Notes: a model not told the origin generated them from the sequence alone. Positions 42,277 through 52,039 are shown, counted from the first letter of the stretch. The stretch: 64,000 nucleotides of DNA from JAJXWB01 sp046349215 (GCA_046349215.1 JAXMCV010000002.1:310001-374000); one strand, 5' to 3'. Numbers and translations are program-made.

Positions 42277-42324
42277 ATTATCGGGAGCTGTCCACTGGGC
42301 GGGACCTGAGCAGTGGAGCCGTTC

Positions 42325-43521
42325 ATGCAGTCCAACTACCGCTGGGTTATCGTCGCAGCCGGCGCGCTGCTCGGCTGCGTCGCAGCGGGGTCGATGTTCT
42401 CGCTGGCCGTGTTCCTGCAGCCGATCGCCGAGGCGACGGGCTGGTCGCGCGCCGGCCTGTCCGGCACGATGACCGTCAATTTTCTTTCGATGGGCGCCGC
42501 AGGCTTCTTCTGGGGCTGGCTGACTGACAGGTTCGGTCCGCGCCCGGCGCTTTTGTCCGGCGCGCTTCTGCTCGGCCTCGGACTTGTCTGGTCGAGCCGC
42601 GCGCAGAGCCTGATCGAATATCAGTTCATATACGGCGCTCTGGTCGGCGTCGCGACCGGCGCTATCTTCGCGCCGCTGATGGCGACAGTGACGGGCTGGT
42701 TCGACACGCAGCGCAGCCTCGCCGTCTCGCTGGTCTCGGCCGGCATGGGCGTCGCGCCGATGACAGTTTCGCCCTTCGCGCGCTGGCTCGTGTCGAATTA
42801 CGACTGGCGGTTCTCGCAATTGCTGATCGGCCTGTTCGCCTGGGGAATCATGATCCCGGCGGCATTTCTGGTGCGTCGTCCGCAGGCGCTCGCCGCTGCG
42901 CCGTCGACGGCCGTCGCGATCGGTGGCGCATCGGTCGGCGCGGCATTGCGCTCGCCGCAATTCATCGTCATCGCGCTGACGTTCTTCTGCTGCTGCGCGA
43001 CGCATTCGGGACCGATCTTCCATACGGTGAGCTACGCGCTGACCTGCGGGATCGCGCCGCTCGCGGCGGTGACGATCTACAGCGTCGAGGGACTTGCCGG
43101 CCTCGGCGGGAGGCTGGTGTTCGGTCTCGCCGGCGACCGCTTCGGCGCCAAGCGCGCGCTGGTCACAGGGCTGATGATCCAGGCGGTAGCGGCGGGCGCC
43201 TATGCGCTCGTCGGCCGCCTGCCGGAAATCTATGCCGTCGCCATCGTGTTCGGCGCGGCCTACGGCGGCGTCATGCCGCTCTACGCCGTGCTGATCCGCG
43301 AAAACTTTCCGCTGCGGATGATCGGCGCGATCATGGGCGCGGCGACCAGCGTGTCGACGCTTGGCATGGCGCTGGGCCCGCTCGTCGGCGGCTATCTCTA
43401 CGACCGGCTCGGCAGCTACGCCTGGCTATACATCGGATCGTTCGCCATCGGCTGGGGCGCGGTCTTCGTCGCGCTGACGTTCCGGCCCGCGCCGCGGCGC
43501 CTCGAACCCGCAATCGCCTGA
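42325..43521 (+). CDS. MFS transporter, monocarboxylate/oxalate-formate type
   Basis: 398 residues from the ATG at 42325, chosen for GGAG six nt upstream; a GTG at 42313 is possible. Twelve predicted helices. N-terminal YRWVIVAAGALLGCVAAGSMFSLAVFLQPIAEATGWSR and the MFS motif GWLTDRFGPRPALL between TM2 and TM3 are typical of the MCT/OFA branch. The second half includes GLAGDRFGAKRALVTGLMI. Probably carries small carboxylates. Regulated by the divergent MarR protein; a YciI-like gene follows 23 nt downstream. Confidence 0.9.
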   Translation: MQSNYRWVIVAAGALLGCVAAGSMFSLAVFLQPIAEATGWSRAGLSGTMTVNFLSMGAAGFFWGWLTDRFGPRPALLSGALLLGLGLVWSSRAQSLIEYQFIYGALVGVATGAIFAPLMATVTGWFDTQRSLAVSLVSAGMGVAPMTVSPFARWLVSNYDWRFSQLLIGLFAWGIMIPAAFLVRRPQALAAAPSTAVAIGGASVGAALRSPQFIVIALTFFCCCATHSGPIFHTVSYALTCGIAPLAAVTIYSVEGLAGLGGRLVFGLAGDRFGAKRALVTGLMIQAVAAGAYALVGRLPEIYAVAIVFGAAYGGVMPLYAVLIRENFPLRMIGAIMGAATSVSTLGMALGPLVGGYLYDRLGSYAWLYIGSFAIGWGAVFVALTFRPAPRRLEPAIA

Positions 43522-43544
43522 TATTTTCTTACGGAGGAGAACAA

Positions 43545-43907
43545 ATGACCGAACAGACCTATCTCGCCGTGTTTCTCGGCAGCAAGACAAGCCCGCAGAT
43601 GAAGGCATGGGAGGCGCTGCCGGATGCCGAGCGCAACAAGCGGGCGCAGGAGGGCATGGCCGCGTGGCACGGCTGGATGCAGAATTACGCGGCGTCCGTG
43701 CTCGAGATCGGCGGGCCGCTCGGCAAGACCAAGAAGGTCTCCGCCGATGGCGTCGCCGATATCGCCAACGAGATGGGCGGTTTCAGCATAGTGCGCGCCG
43801 CCTCGCACGAAGCGGCCGCGAAGATGTTCGAGAACCATCCGCATTTCTCGATCTTCCCGGGCGAACGGGTCGAGGTCATGCCGATCATGCCGATCCCGAC
43901 GATGTGA
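43545..43907 (+). CDS. YciI-like small protein
   Basis: 120 residues, dimeric alpha+beta-barrel style: TYLAVFLGSKTSPQMKAWEAL, EGMAAWHGWMQNYAASVLEIGGPLGKTKKVSADG and a C-terminal GFSIVRAASHEAAAKMFENHPHFSIFPGERVEVMPIMPIP. The HP and D/G-rich turns fit the YCII/DGPF superfamily, whose functions are largely unknown (a few are dehalogenases or extracytoplasmic-sigma accessory proteins). Probably in the MFS operon. Confidence 0.75.
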   Translation: MTEQTYLAVFLGSKTSPQMKAWEALPDAERNKRAQEGMAAWHGWMQNYAASVLEIGGPLGKTKKVSADGVADIANEMGGFSIVRAASHEAAAKMFENHPHFSIFPGERVEVMPIMPIPTM

Positions 43908-44114
43908 GCGCAACAGGCGCGCGAGCGTTTCAATGGCTTTGCGCGGCATTAGTCCGCTTCGACGATGCCGGCGCCAATTTGCGCGGGCGCATTGCTGCTC
44001 CGATTCCCCACCGACAGAGTGCGATTGCATTCATCGTGCGTCGGTGCACCGACGCTCGCGTTGCTGCGTGCTGAAGTGCGTTGGTCCAGTGTTATGTCCT
44101 TGGGGGAGGACTTC

Positions 44115-47100
44115 ATGTCGCGCATCTGCTTTCTGCAGCGGTTCTCGGCCGGCGTCGCGGCAATTTGCGCCATGGTCGCGCTGGGCTGCGCGCCCATTGC
44201 CGCGAATGCGCAGACGCCAGCCGGAATCATCGGCGCCGGGCAGGCGGCGGTCAGCGGCTTTTCCGGACCGATCGGGCCGACAGCTGTCGCGCCCGGCGTC
44301 GATCCGGCCGACTAGACGGTGATCGATCCCAACGGTTGGTCGATGCGCATGTTCGATCTGACCAATCCCGGCGGCGCGCCGCAAGCGCAGCTCATCGCCT
44401 CGCCGAAGCGATTCAGCACGACCGCAGCGCAGACAGGGCAATTTTTCGGACTGGCGCTCGACAACGCCAATCCGCCGAACATCTACGCCGCCGCCACGTC
44501 CATCTATGGACTGCCGCTGCTGGCGAGCGACACGGGCGTGCGCCTCAAGACCGGTGCGCCGAACGCCGTCTTCATGAATGCGCTGTTCGGGCCGGCGGCT
44601 TCGGGCGGCGGGCCGGCATCCATCTGGCGCATCGACGGACGCACCGGCGAAGTGCGGCTGTTCGCGAATGTCGCAACGGGCAATTCGGGACCGGCGCTCG
44701 GCGGCCTCGCCTTCGACCCGTCGACCGCTTCACTGTTCGCCGTCGATCGCGAGACCGGCCTGATCTTCAGCTACGACCTCAACGGCCAGGAGCGCGGCCG
44801 CTTCGATCACGGCGTCACGGCCTGACCTGCCGCCGGCTTGCCGGCCGTCGCCTTCGATCCCGCCGGAAAGCTCGACATCACGAAGCCCGCATTCGACACG
44901 CAGAACGCCGCGACATGGGGATATGCGGCGCGCGAGCGGCTGGTCTTCGGCCTCGGCGTCGACGCCGGCCGCCTCTATTACGGCGTCGCCGATCAGCTGC
45001 AGGTCTGGTCGGTTTCCATCGCGTCGAGCGGCGCGTTTGGCGCCGATCCGCGGCTCGAGGTCGCCGTGCCGCCCGGCGATGCGCCGACCGAAATATCCAA
45101 GATCGTCTTCGACGGCCGGGGTCGCATGATCCTCGGCGAACGCGCCTCGCCGACCGGCGCATACGATTTCACGGCGCTGGCGCAGGAGGGCGTCGGACGC
45201 GTGCTGCGTTTTTCGCGCACGCCCGAAGGCGCCTGGGCGCCGGCGCCTGACGAATACGCCATCGGCTTTCCGCTGAACCTGCACAACGGCAACGGCGGCG
45301 TCGCCATCGGCTACGACTACCTTCCCGACGGACGCATCAATTTCGGATCCTGCGGCGGTTTCCTGTGGTCGACCGGCGAACAATTGCGCGTTTCGGCCGA
45401 CCCCGCCATCGCGCAGCGCCTGCGCGCGCTCGGACCGGAAATCGTCAACGGCCTGCAGGGGAACAACCTCGAACTCGTGCGGCCGCGCAACGCGCCGCCG
45501 TTCGAATCCTATTTCGCCGACTATGACGACCGTTTCGACAATCCATACGCACGCGGGCACATGGGCGACATCGTCATTCCGCTCGCCTGTTCGCCACGCG
45601 CCGGCTTTGCGCCGCTGTTCGGCGGGGGCTGGATGGAAGGTTTCGTCCTGCCGCCCGGTCTCGAATGCCGGCCCGGCGAACCCTGCGCCTGCGCGCCCGG
45701 TCAGCAATGCTGCCCGCCCTTCCAGACGCCAGACCGCAACGGCGCCTGCCGCAGCCTGTGCGCGAACCCGCGCACCGACATCGCCGCCAATGAATTGTGC
45801 TATCGCGGCATTCAGCCGCCGCAGCAACCCGCGACGCCGACGCCGCCTCGAACGCCGCCGGTTGCGGCCGCCTTCGACGTCGCCACGGCGACCTGCTGGG
45901 ATGGTTCGAAGCCCAATGTGACGGGCGGGGGGCATTGCCCGCGCCCGCCCGGCGCCATCTGCCCGATGGGCTACGAACTGCAGCCCGCGTCGCGTCGCGC
46001 CGGCGAGATCTCGTCCGACTACACCTGCGCGCCGACGCCGCCGCAGCGCAATTGCGACCAGCAATCGACCGCCGGCAACCGCTTGTGGGCTGGGCATGAC
46101 GGGCGCTGCCGGCCCGGCTGCCCGAACGGTTTCACCTTCGAGGCGCAGCAATGCTGTCCGCCCGGGTCCGTCCCTGGCCTGTACGGTCGCTGCGGTTGTC
46201 CGGACGGCCGGCCGATCGTCAACGGACGTTGCCTGCCTCCGCCTCCGCCTGCCTGCCCGCCCGGCGTGACCGCGCCGAACGGCCAGTGCTGCCCGGATGG
46301 CAAGCCGATGATCAACGGCCAATGCCCGCCGCCGCCGCCATTGTGTCCGGACGGCAGCAAGCCGGTTGGTCCTCCCGGCGCCCAGGAATGTCCGAAGCCG
46401 CCGCATTGCCCGGACGGTTCGCCGATGATTAACGGCAAGTGCCCGACGGACCGGTGCCCGGACGGAACGCTGCCCGTCAAAGGGCATTGCCCGAAGTCCG
46501 CCTGCCCGATCGGCACGATCAGGACGGCAGTCGGTTGCACGCCGCCGCCCGGCGTGCCGATCTGCCCGCATGGACAGGTGTGGTCGACCGCCGGCTGCGG
46601 TCCGCCGCATGTCGTCTGCCCGGTCGGATAGGTTCTGCGCGCCGACGATACGTGCGGTCCGCCCCCGACCAACGCCTGTCCGGCCAACAGCGTGTAGCGG
46701 TCGGACGGGCAATGCTGCCCGCCGCCCGGCGCGAAGCTGACGACCGGGAGCGCCTGCTTCTGCCCGCCCGGCCTCGCCTTCGACGGCCGCAAGTGCCAGC
46801 CCACGCAAGGCGGCCAGAACAGCGCGCCGCCGCCGCCACCGCCGCCGGCGCAAGGGTCGTCGCCGGCGCCCTCGCCGATCGAACCGATAAGGCCGACGTG
46901 CATGCCCGGCTACGTCAAGGCCAGAGGCGGCGAGTGCTGCCGTCAGGATCAACTCACGACGGGCCAGCTCTGCTGTCCGCCGGACAGGATGGTGTCGGCG
47001 AACGGACGCGCCTGCGTGACGAGGCCGGCCGGATCGAAGGCGACCGGCCCCGTGCTCGTCGTTCCGAAGGGGCCGGTGATCCTGCCGCCGCCGCCGCATC

Positions 47101-47381
47101 TCGTGCCGCCGCCGCACTACAAGCCGCCGGTGCTGGTGATTCCGCCGGGTCGGGCGACGCCGCCAGTGCGGATCAAGCCGCCGGTCGCGCGGCCGCCGGT
47201 GCGTATCGGTCCGCCGAATGTCGGGCCGCGGGCGCCAGGACCGAAGATCTATCCGACGCAGCCCTACCGGCCGTCGTTCGGAGGCGGCGGCGGTCAGAAC
47301 TTCCACCCCAACACGGGATTCAGCGGAGGGCAGGGCTTCCACCCCAACACGGGATTTGGAAACGGACCGATGCTGCGCTGA
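44115..47381 (+). pseudogene. Secreted Cys/Pro-rich protein gene broken by four in-frame stops
   Basis: One continuous frame of 1089 codons from the ATG at 44115 (GGGGAGG upstream). A signal peptide (about 1-32, ending ANA-Q) leads into a beta-propeller-like or NHL-like part (FFGLALDNANPPNIYAAAT; ALGGLAFDPSTASLFAVDRE; FDGRGRMILGERASPTG). After it come many Cys-rich modules such as CPDGRPIVNGRC, CCPDGKPMINGQC and CPDGSPMINGKC, then a Pro-rich tail and two NFHPNTGF-type repeats. Stops interrupt at 44313 (TAG), 44823 (TGA), 46629 (TAG) and 46695 (TAG), with no frameshift. Each could arise from CAG or CGA by one C-to-T change. Three of them lie inside recognisable modules, so this is most simply a recent pseudogene; the only alternatives are readthrough or sequencing error. 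Confidence 0.8.
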
Positions 47382-47456
47382 GGCGCTGGTTCGGACAACC
47401 GCAAGCGCGGTCCGGTTCGCCGGGCCGCGCACGCCTTCAATGCAGGAACTGCCGGA

Positions 47457-48113
47457 TCAGGAGCACGTCGTTTCGCTGGCGCGCTGCGGAACGCGGTCGT
47501 CGGCCAGGGCGCGGTCCAGTTGCCCGCGCACCAGAAGCGCCGCGTGAGGCGCTGTGATCTTGTGGAGGTCTGTGACCGATGCGCCCTTTGGGATCGCGAT
47601 CGGCGGCGAGACAGCCATTCGTTCTCCGGTATCGAAACCGTCGTCCACCATGTGCAGCGTGACCGCGCAGGTGTCGCGTCCGTCGTTCAGCATTTCATGG
47701 AACGGATTGGGGCCGGCGTAACGCGACGGCCAGTCGCCGAGATCGCTCGGATGCAGGTTGAAGAAGCCCTTCCTCGGTAGGGAGAACAGCCTGCGGTCGA
47801 TCTTCTGCCCGAAGGTCGCCATGAAGCAGATGTCCGGGCGCCAGTCGTTTTCGTATATCGCGTAGAATTCCGGCGTCTTGACGCGCCCCCGGTAGACCGG
47901 CAGTTCCGCTTTGCGCGCCATCTCCTTCACCATGACGCGCTCGTGCGCTTCGTGTGGATATTGCCAGACACGCTTGTGCGCGCTCACGTACGGCTGGTCC
48001 GGGTCGTCGGTGGCGACGCCGACGATTGTGATGCGGCTGGCGAGCGGCCCGCGCAGCAACTCGTCGAGAACGGCATGGCCGCGATGAAAGCTCCCGAACA
48101 GCGCAACTCGCAT
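47457..48113 (-). CDS. Formyltransferase-fold protein
   Basis: 218 residues of the Met-tRNA/GAR formyltransferase N-terminal fold. Catalytic Asn119 and His121 are in FFNLHPSDLGDWPSRYAGPNPF, and Asp161 in HMVDDGFDTGE completes the N-H-D triad. It is shorter than Fmt (about 310) because the C-terminal OB domain is missing. It probably transfers formyl from formyl-tetrahydrofolate to a small amine, for example a nucleotide-sugar amine. Stands alone between the pseudogene and the TAXI protein. Confidence 0.82.
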   Translation of the reverse strand: MRVALFGSFHRGHAVLDELLRGPLASRITIVGVATDDPDQPYVSAHKRVWQYPHEAHERVMVKEMARKAELPVYRGRVKTPEFYAIYENDWRPDICFMATFGQKIDRRLFSLPRKGFFNLHPSDLGDWPSRYAGPNPFHEMLNDGRDTCAVTLHMVDDGFDTGERMAVSPPIAIPKGASVTDLHKITAPHAALLVRGQLDRALADDRVPQRASETTCS

Positions 48114-48179
48114 TCATTTCCCCCCGGAATACATGGCCGTCGACCAGCCCCTGGTCGCCGGATCGCGACGTACCGATGT

Positions 48180-49520
48180 TCAGGCCGCCTTCGTCGCTGG
48201 TTGTGCAGGATTGCGCGCGACGATCGCCTGTCGCACGAAGTCGACGTGCTGCCGCAGCGTGTAGGCTTCGCTGGCGAATTCCAGCGGCGTATAGATTTTT
48301 GCGACCGCGCGTTCGATGCGGTCGAGATGCTCCAGCCATTGCTCGATCGGCGGCGAGGTCCCGTGATCGTCGGCTATCTCGCGCTCGAGCATCGCCAGTT
48401 CGCCGTACCAGCGATAGACGCGCGAGCGAATGCTCCAGCGCACCATCTGAGGCAGGTAGTTGAACATTGGAACGAGGATGGCGAGCACCGGCACGAGAAT
48501 GACGATCAGCCGCTCGATCAGCGTCGCAAGCCAGAACGGCAGATAATGGTGGAGGAAGCTGGGGCCGAACCGACGGTGTCGATCGGCATCGGCCGAAACG
48601 CGGAAGTCTACGGGCGCGGTCGAGGGGAACTCGCTCGCCTCCTCGAAGAAGGACTGGTCGCTGTGAATCTCGCGCGCCGCGTCGAGGAACAGGGTGACGA
48701 TCGCCGGGTGAACGGTCTTGCGCGCCACCAGCATCGCCTTCGTTCCGATCAGCGTGACGTCCCGCGGGGGAATGACGCGGCCGAGATCGACGACGCCCTG
48801 CGGCACGGTCAGCCTCGCTATGAATGGAAGCCGCCGGCTGTAGGCCTCGGCCTGTTCGAAACTCAGGAGCCTCAGGCCGGGATCGTTGAGCGCGCGCAGT
48901 ACGGATGCATTGTCCGCGCCGACGACGATGATCGTGGCGTCGATGTCGCCCTTCTTCAACGCCGCGATGGCGTCGTCGTTGCCCATCGACAGCATGGTGA
49001 CGTTGTCGCCGTTCAGACCGTTGAGCGCGAAGATCGAATTGGCGAGGGCGCGGGTGCCGCTGCCGTCGACGCCGACCGAAACCTTCTTGCCACGAAGCTC
49101 CACCAGCGAATTGAACGGACTCTCCTTGCGGAAGAAAACCCACATCGGCGCGTAATAGAGGCTCGACAGCATCACGACGCCGGCGCTGGCGGCTCCCATG
49201 GACTGCGCAAGGCCGCCCTGCGTGAATGCGACATCGACGCCGGATTCGGGGTCTTCCAGAAGCCGGAGATTTTCCTCCGAGCCGTTGGTCATGCGCTCTT
49301 CGACGGTCACCCCGGAACGTGCGAGAATCTCCTTGTAGCGGGCTGCGAACCTGTGAAAGCTGCCGTATTGCTGGCCGGAAGCGAGTACGACGCGGTCCGG
49401 GGGCGCCGGCTTCAGAATGTAGGCCGACCCGACAATGCTCGCAGCGACGACCAGGAAAACAAAGATGCCGACGCGCCATTTTGCGCGCCGCGACAAGAGA
49501 TCGAGACGATCGAACCACAT
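48180..49520 (-). CDS. TAXI-family solute-binding protein fused to a membrane C-terminus
   Basis: 446 residues. N-terminal signal anchor (about 17-38), then the TAXI binding domain (RVVLASGQQYGSFHRFAARYKEIL; VAFTQGGLAQSMGAASAGVVMLSSLYY; LRGKKVSVGVDGSGTRALANSIFALNGL). A hydrophobic stretch LPFWLATLIERLIVILVPVLAILVPMF lies at about 335-370, followed by a cytoplasm-like helical tail. TAXI proteins normally deliver solutes to TRAP permeases. No dctQ/M-type permease is nearby. It is divergent from another solute-binding gene. Confidence 0.85.
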   Translation of the reverse strand: MWFDRLDLLSRRAKWRVGIFVFLVVAASIVGSAYILKPAPPDRVVLASGQQYGSFHRFAARYKEILARSGVTVEERMTNGSEENLRLLEDPESGVDVAFTQGGLAQSMGAASAGVVMLSSLYYAPMWVFFRKESPFNSLVELRGKKVSVGVDGSGTRALANSIFALNGLNGDNVTMLSMGNDDAIAALKKGDIDATIIVVGADNASVLRALNDPGLRLLSFEQAEAYSRRLPFIARLTVPQGVVDLGRVIPPRDVTLIGTKAMLVARKTVHPAIVTLFLDAAREIHSDQSFFEEASEFPSTAPVDFRVSADADRHRRFGPSFLHHYLPFWLATLIERLIVILVPVLAILVPMFNYLPQMVRWSIRSRVYRWYGELAMLEREIADDHGTSPPIEQWLEHLDRIERAVAKIYTPLEFASEAYTLRQHVDFVRQAIVARNPAQPATKAA

Positions 49521-49718
49521 GCAAGAAGCGTAGCTTAAGGCCTGGGCGCCGCCAAGCCGGCGCTGCCGTTTTCCTGAGCAAAGCCATTCCGGCCGGACTT
49601 GTTCGGCAGCGCGAATTCCCGGATATTGACGGCTCGGTTCAAGTTTTTCTCGCCGTGCCCGGAAAACAAGCTATAGGGCGTCGTTTTGGGTGCAAGCAAT
49701 CTAGGGGGGTCGCCGCAA

Positions 49719-50687
49719 ATGCGGTTGTTCTTTGCGGCGATGCGCGCGCCGATGCGCAGCCGGATGCGCGTGATTGCGCGCAATGCGAGTCGTTTCGCAA
49801 GCCTTCTGTTTACCGTCGTCGTCGCGGCCACAGGCGCGCCTTCCGGTGCCGCAGCGCAGCAGATCGCCGATGTGTCGCAGCGCGCGCCCGTCGTCTCGGG
49901 ACCGCCGGATCCCGTCACCGGACTCGTCCCGCTCTCGAACGGCAAATTCGTCGCGCCCGATATCGCGCGGATCGTCACGCGCGGCACGCTGATCGTCGCC
50001 ATGAACAGCGTCGACACATATCCCTTCTTCTCCGGGCAGGGCGACGCGCTGGACGGGATCGACGTGCGCCTGATGAAGGGGCTCGCCAAGGAACTCGGCG
50101 TGTCCGTGAAATTCGACCGCTCCGCGAAATCCTTCGACGGCGTCGTCGATATCGTCGCGCGCGGCGGCGCCGATGTCGGGATCAGCAAGCTGGCCAATAC
50201 GCTCGACCGATCGCAACGGGTCGTGTTCTCCGAGCCCTACATGCACATCGATCACGGTTTGTTGATCAACCGGCATGAGTTCGCCAAGATCGCCGGCGAT
50301 CAGCCGCTTCCTGCCGCCGTCCGGAATTTCTCCGGCACCATGGGCGTGCTGAAGGCTTCGGCCTGGGAGGAATTCGCACGCCAGAATTTTCCGAACGCCA
50401 AGATCGTGCCCTTCGCCACGTGGGAGGGAGCTATCGAAGCGACCAAGCGTGGCGAAATCGTCGCGGCCTACCGCGACGAATATGAGGTGCGCAGCCCCTT
50501 GAAAGCCGACCCGACGCTCACCTTGACGCTGCGCACCGTCACATTCGCGGACATGCAGTCGCATCTCTCGATCCCGGTCAATTTCAACGATCGCGTGCTG
50601 CTCGCCTACATTAACAACTATCTCGCACAGCGTCGGGAAAGGCCCCGCGTCGACGAGGCGACGAACGTGGCGCAGAAGGGCAAATAG
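49719..50687 (+). CDS. Periplasmic solute-binding protein (PBP2 fold), partner of a DAACS-like carrier
   Basis: 322 residues from the ATG at 49719 (GGGGGG about 9 nt upstream; a TTG at 49686 is an alternative). A signal peptide ends at about GAAAQ. The PBP2 domain of the amino-acid type covers most of the rest: TLIVAMNSVDTYPFFSGQGDALDGIDVRLMKGLAKELG, DVGISKLANTLDRSQRVVFSEPYMH and GTMGVLKASAWEEFARQNFPNA. These are normally subunits of ABC importers. Here the next gene, 2 nt after the stop, is a secondary carrier and no ABC gene is present. Confidence 0.88.
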   Translation: MRLFFAAMRAPMRSRMRVIARNASRFASLLFTVVVAATGAPSGAAAQQIADVSQRAPVVSGPPDPVTGLVPLSNGKFVAPDIARIVTRGTLIVAMNSVDTYPFFSGQGDALDGIDVRLMKGLAKELGVSVKFDRSAKSFDGVVDIVARGGADVGISKLANTLDRSQRVVFSEPYMHIDHGLLINRHEFAKIAGDQPLPAAVRNFSGTMGVLKASAWEEFARQNFPNAKIVPFATWEGAIEATKRGEIVAAYRDEYEVRSPLKADPTLTLTLRTVTFADMQSHLSIPVNFNDRVLLAYINNYLAQRRERPRVDEATNVAQKGK

Positions 50688-50689
50688 AC

Positions 50690-52039
50690 GTGACGACAGC
50701 GAAAGAACAATCCAGGCCCTGGATCGAGCGCTACTATTCCCTCGCCCTGAGCCCGTGGTCGATCATCGCCTGCGTGCTCGCCGGCGCGGCCTTCGGCAAC
50801 GCGTATCCGCTGATCGCGCACAATCTGGCGTTCCTCGGCAAGATCTACGTCGACCTGCTCAAGATGATCGTGCTGCCCTTCATGGTGGCCGCGATCGTCT
50901 TCAGCCTGCAGAAGCTGACGCGCGAGGGCGACACGTCCCGCATCATGGGCCGCGTCTTCTGGGTGTTCTTGCTCTTTTCCTTCGGGACGGTCGCCGTCAC
51001 GGCCATCGTGACGCTGGTCATGCATCCGGGCGACGCGCTGTCGAACGAGACACGCTCGGCGCTGGGCAAGATCGTCGGCAACGACGTCGACAGCTCAAAT
51101 ACCCGCATGTATCTGTTCGCCAAGGAAGCGGCAAAGGAGCGCAGCGTCACCGACTTCCTCGAGAACCTGATCCCCTCGAACATCTTCGCATCGCTTTCGA
51201 ATGGCGAGACGCTCAAGGCGATGATCTTCGCGCTGCTTCTCGGCGTGTCGATCGGCAAGGTGTCGCAACAGAATTCGGCCAGCCTGACGCAGGCGCTGGA
51301 AACGATCTACCGCGCCTGCCAGGTGCTGACGCGCTGGGTGAACTTCCCGCTGCCGCTCGTTCTGTTCTCCATGTCGGCCAGCCAGGTCGCCGATTTCGGC
51401 CTCGAGCCCGTCAAGGCGATGGCCGCTTTCGTGCTGGCCGTGCTCATGGCCGCCGCCGTCCTGCTGTTCCTGTCGATTTACGTGCTGCGGCTTCGGTCCG
51501 GCCAGTCCCTGCGCGCAGCGGCGCTTTCGATGCGCGAGGTCTTTGCGCTCGGCGTCGCGACGAACAATGCGGCAAGCTGCATGCCGGCGATGATCGACGG
51601 CCTGGCCGGCGCGCTGAAATTCGACAAGTCGCGTGTCGAACTGTTGGTGCCGCTCGCAACGTCGCTGCTGCGGACTGGAGCGATGGCTTATTTCGTCGCC
51701 GCCACCCTTTTCGTCGCCGATCTGTACGGGCGGCATTTTTCCATCGCCGAAATCGCGGTTCTGTCGGGCGTTTGCGTGCTCGCCGGTTTCGCGTCGTCGG
51801 GCATGGCGGGCGTCGTGACGATCACGCTCGTCGCCACGACGACGGGCTTCTTCGGATTGCCGTTCGAAGCCGCCTACGTCCTTTTCGTCGCGGTCGATCC
51901 GATTTGCGCCATGGCGCGCACGGCGGTGACGGTCATCGGCGGCGCCGCGGCGATCGCCGTCGTCTGCGACAGGCCGGAGGTCGCCAAGGAACCCAGTCTT
52001 GCAGGCGCCGACATCGTGCCTGACGCCGGCCGCTCGTAG
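50690..52039 (+). CDS. DAACS-family (GltP/DctA-like) carrier lacking the cation-site residues
   Basis: 449 residues, GTG start 2 nt after the binding-protein stop. The DAACS fold is clear (LAFLGKIYVDLLKMIVLPFMVAAIVFSL; NLIPSNIFASLSNGETLKAMIFALLLGVSIG). By comparison with the archaeal aspartate transporter GltPh, the NMDGT motif of TM7 reads L327-R-T-G-A, the HP1 serine motif reads TNNAASCMP (291-299), and TM8 reads VDPICAMARTAVTVIGG. Thus the Asp394-equivalent is Ala407, Asn401 is Thr414 and Asp405 is Gly418, while Arg397 is kept (Arg410). So the Na+ ligands and the amino-group Asp are lost. Substrate is probably a carboxylate without an amino group; coupling ion unknown. Confidence 0.85.
   Translation: MTTAKEQSRPWIERYYSLALSPWSIIACVLAGAAFGNAYPLIAHNLAFLGKIYVDLLKMIVLPFMVAAIVFSLQKLTREGDTSRIMGRVFWVFLLFSFGTVAVTAIVTLVMHPGDALSNETRSALGKIVGNDVDSSNTRMYLFAKEAAKERSVTDFLENLIPSNIFASLSNGETLKAMIFALLLGVSIGKVSQQNSASLTQALETIYRACQVLTRWVNFPLPLVLFSMSASQVADFGLEPVKAMAAFVLAVLMAAAVLLFLSIYVLRLRSGQSLRAAALSMREVFALGVATNNAASCMPAMIDGLAGALKFDKSRVELLVPLATSLLRTGAMAYFVAATLFVADLYGRHFSIAEIAVLSGVCVLAGFASSGMAGVVTITLVATTTGFFGLPFEAAYVLFVAVDPICAMARTAVTVIGGAAAIAVVCDRPEVAKEPSLAGADIVPDAGRS

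Noticed and set aside
44313..46697. Reassigned stop codons as an explanation for the four in-frame stops
   Set aside because: Other genes in the window end normally at TAG and TGA, so a general code change is excluded; only local readthrough remains possible.
44730..47432. A 900-codon open frame on the minus strand, antisense to the Cys-rich gene
   Set aside because: It is Arg/Ala-rich with no recognisable domain, lacks a ribosome site, and mirrors the GC-biased codon pattern of the plus-strand frame, which has a signal peptide and repeat modules.
46439..47557. A 372-codon frame overlapping the Cys-rich pseudogene
   Set aside because: Different frame from the module-bearing one, low-complexity Arg/Ala sequence, no start signal.
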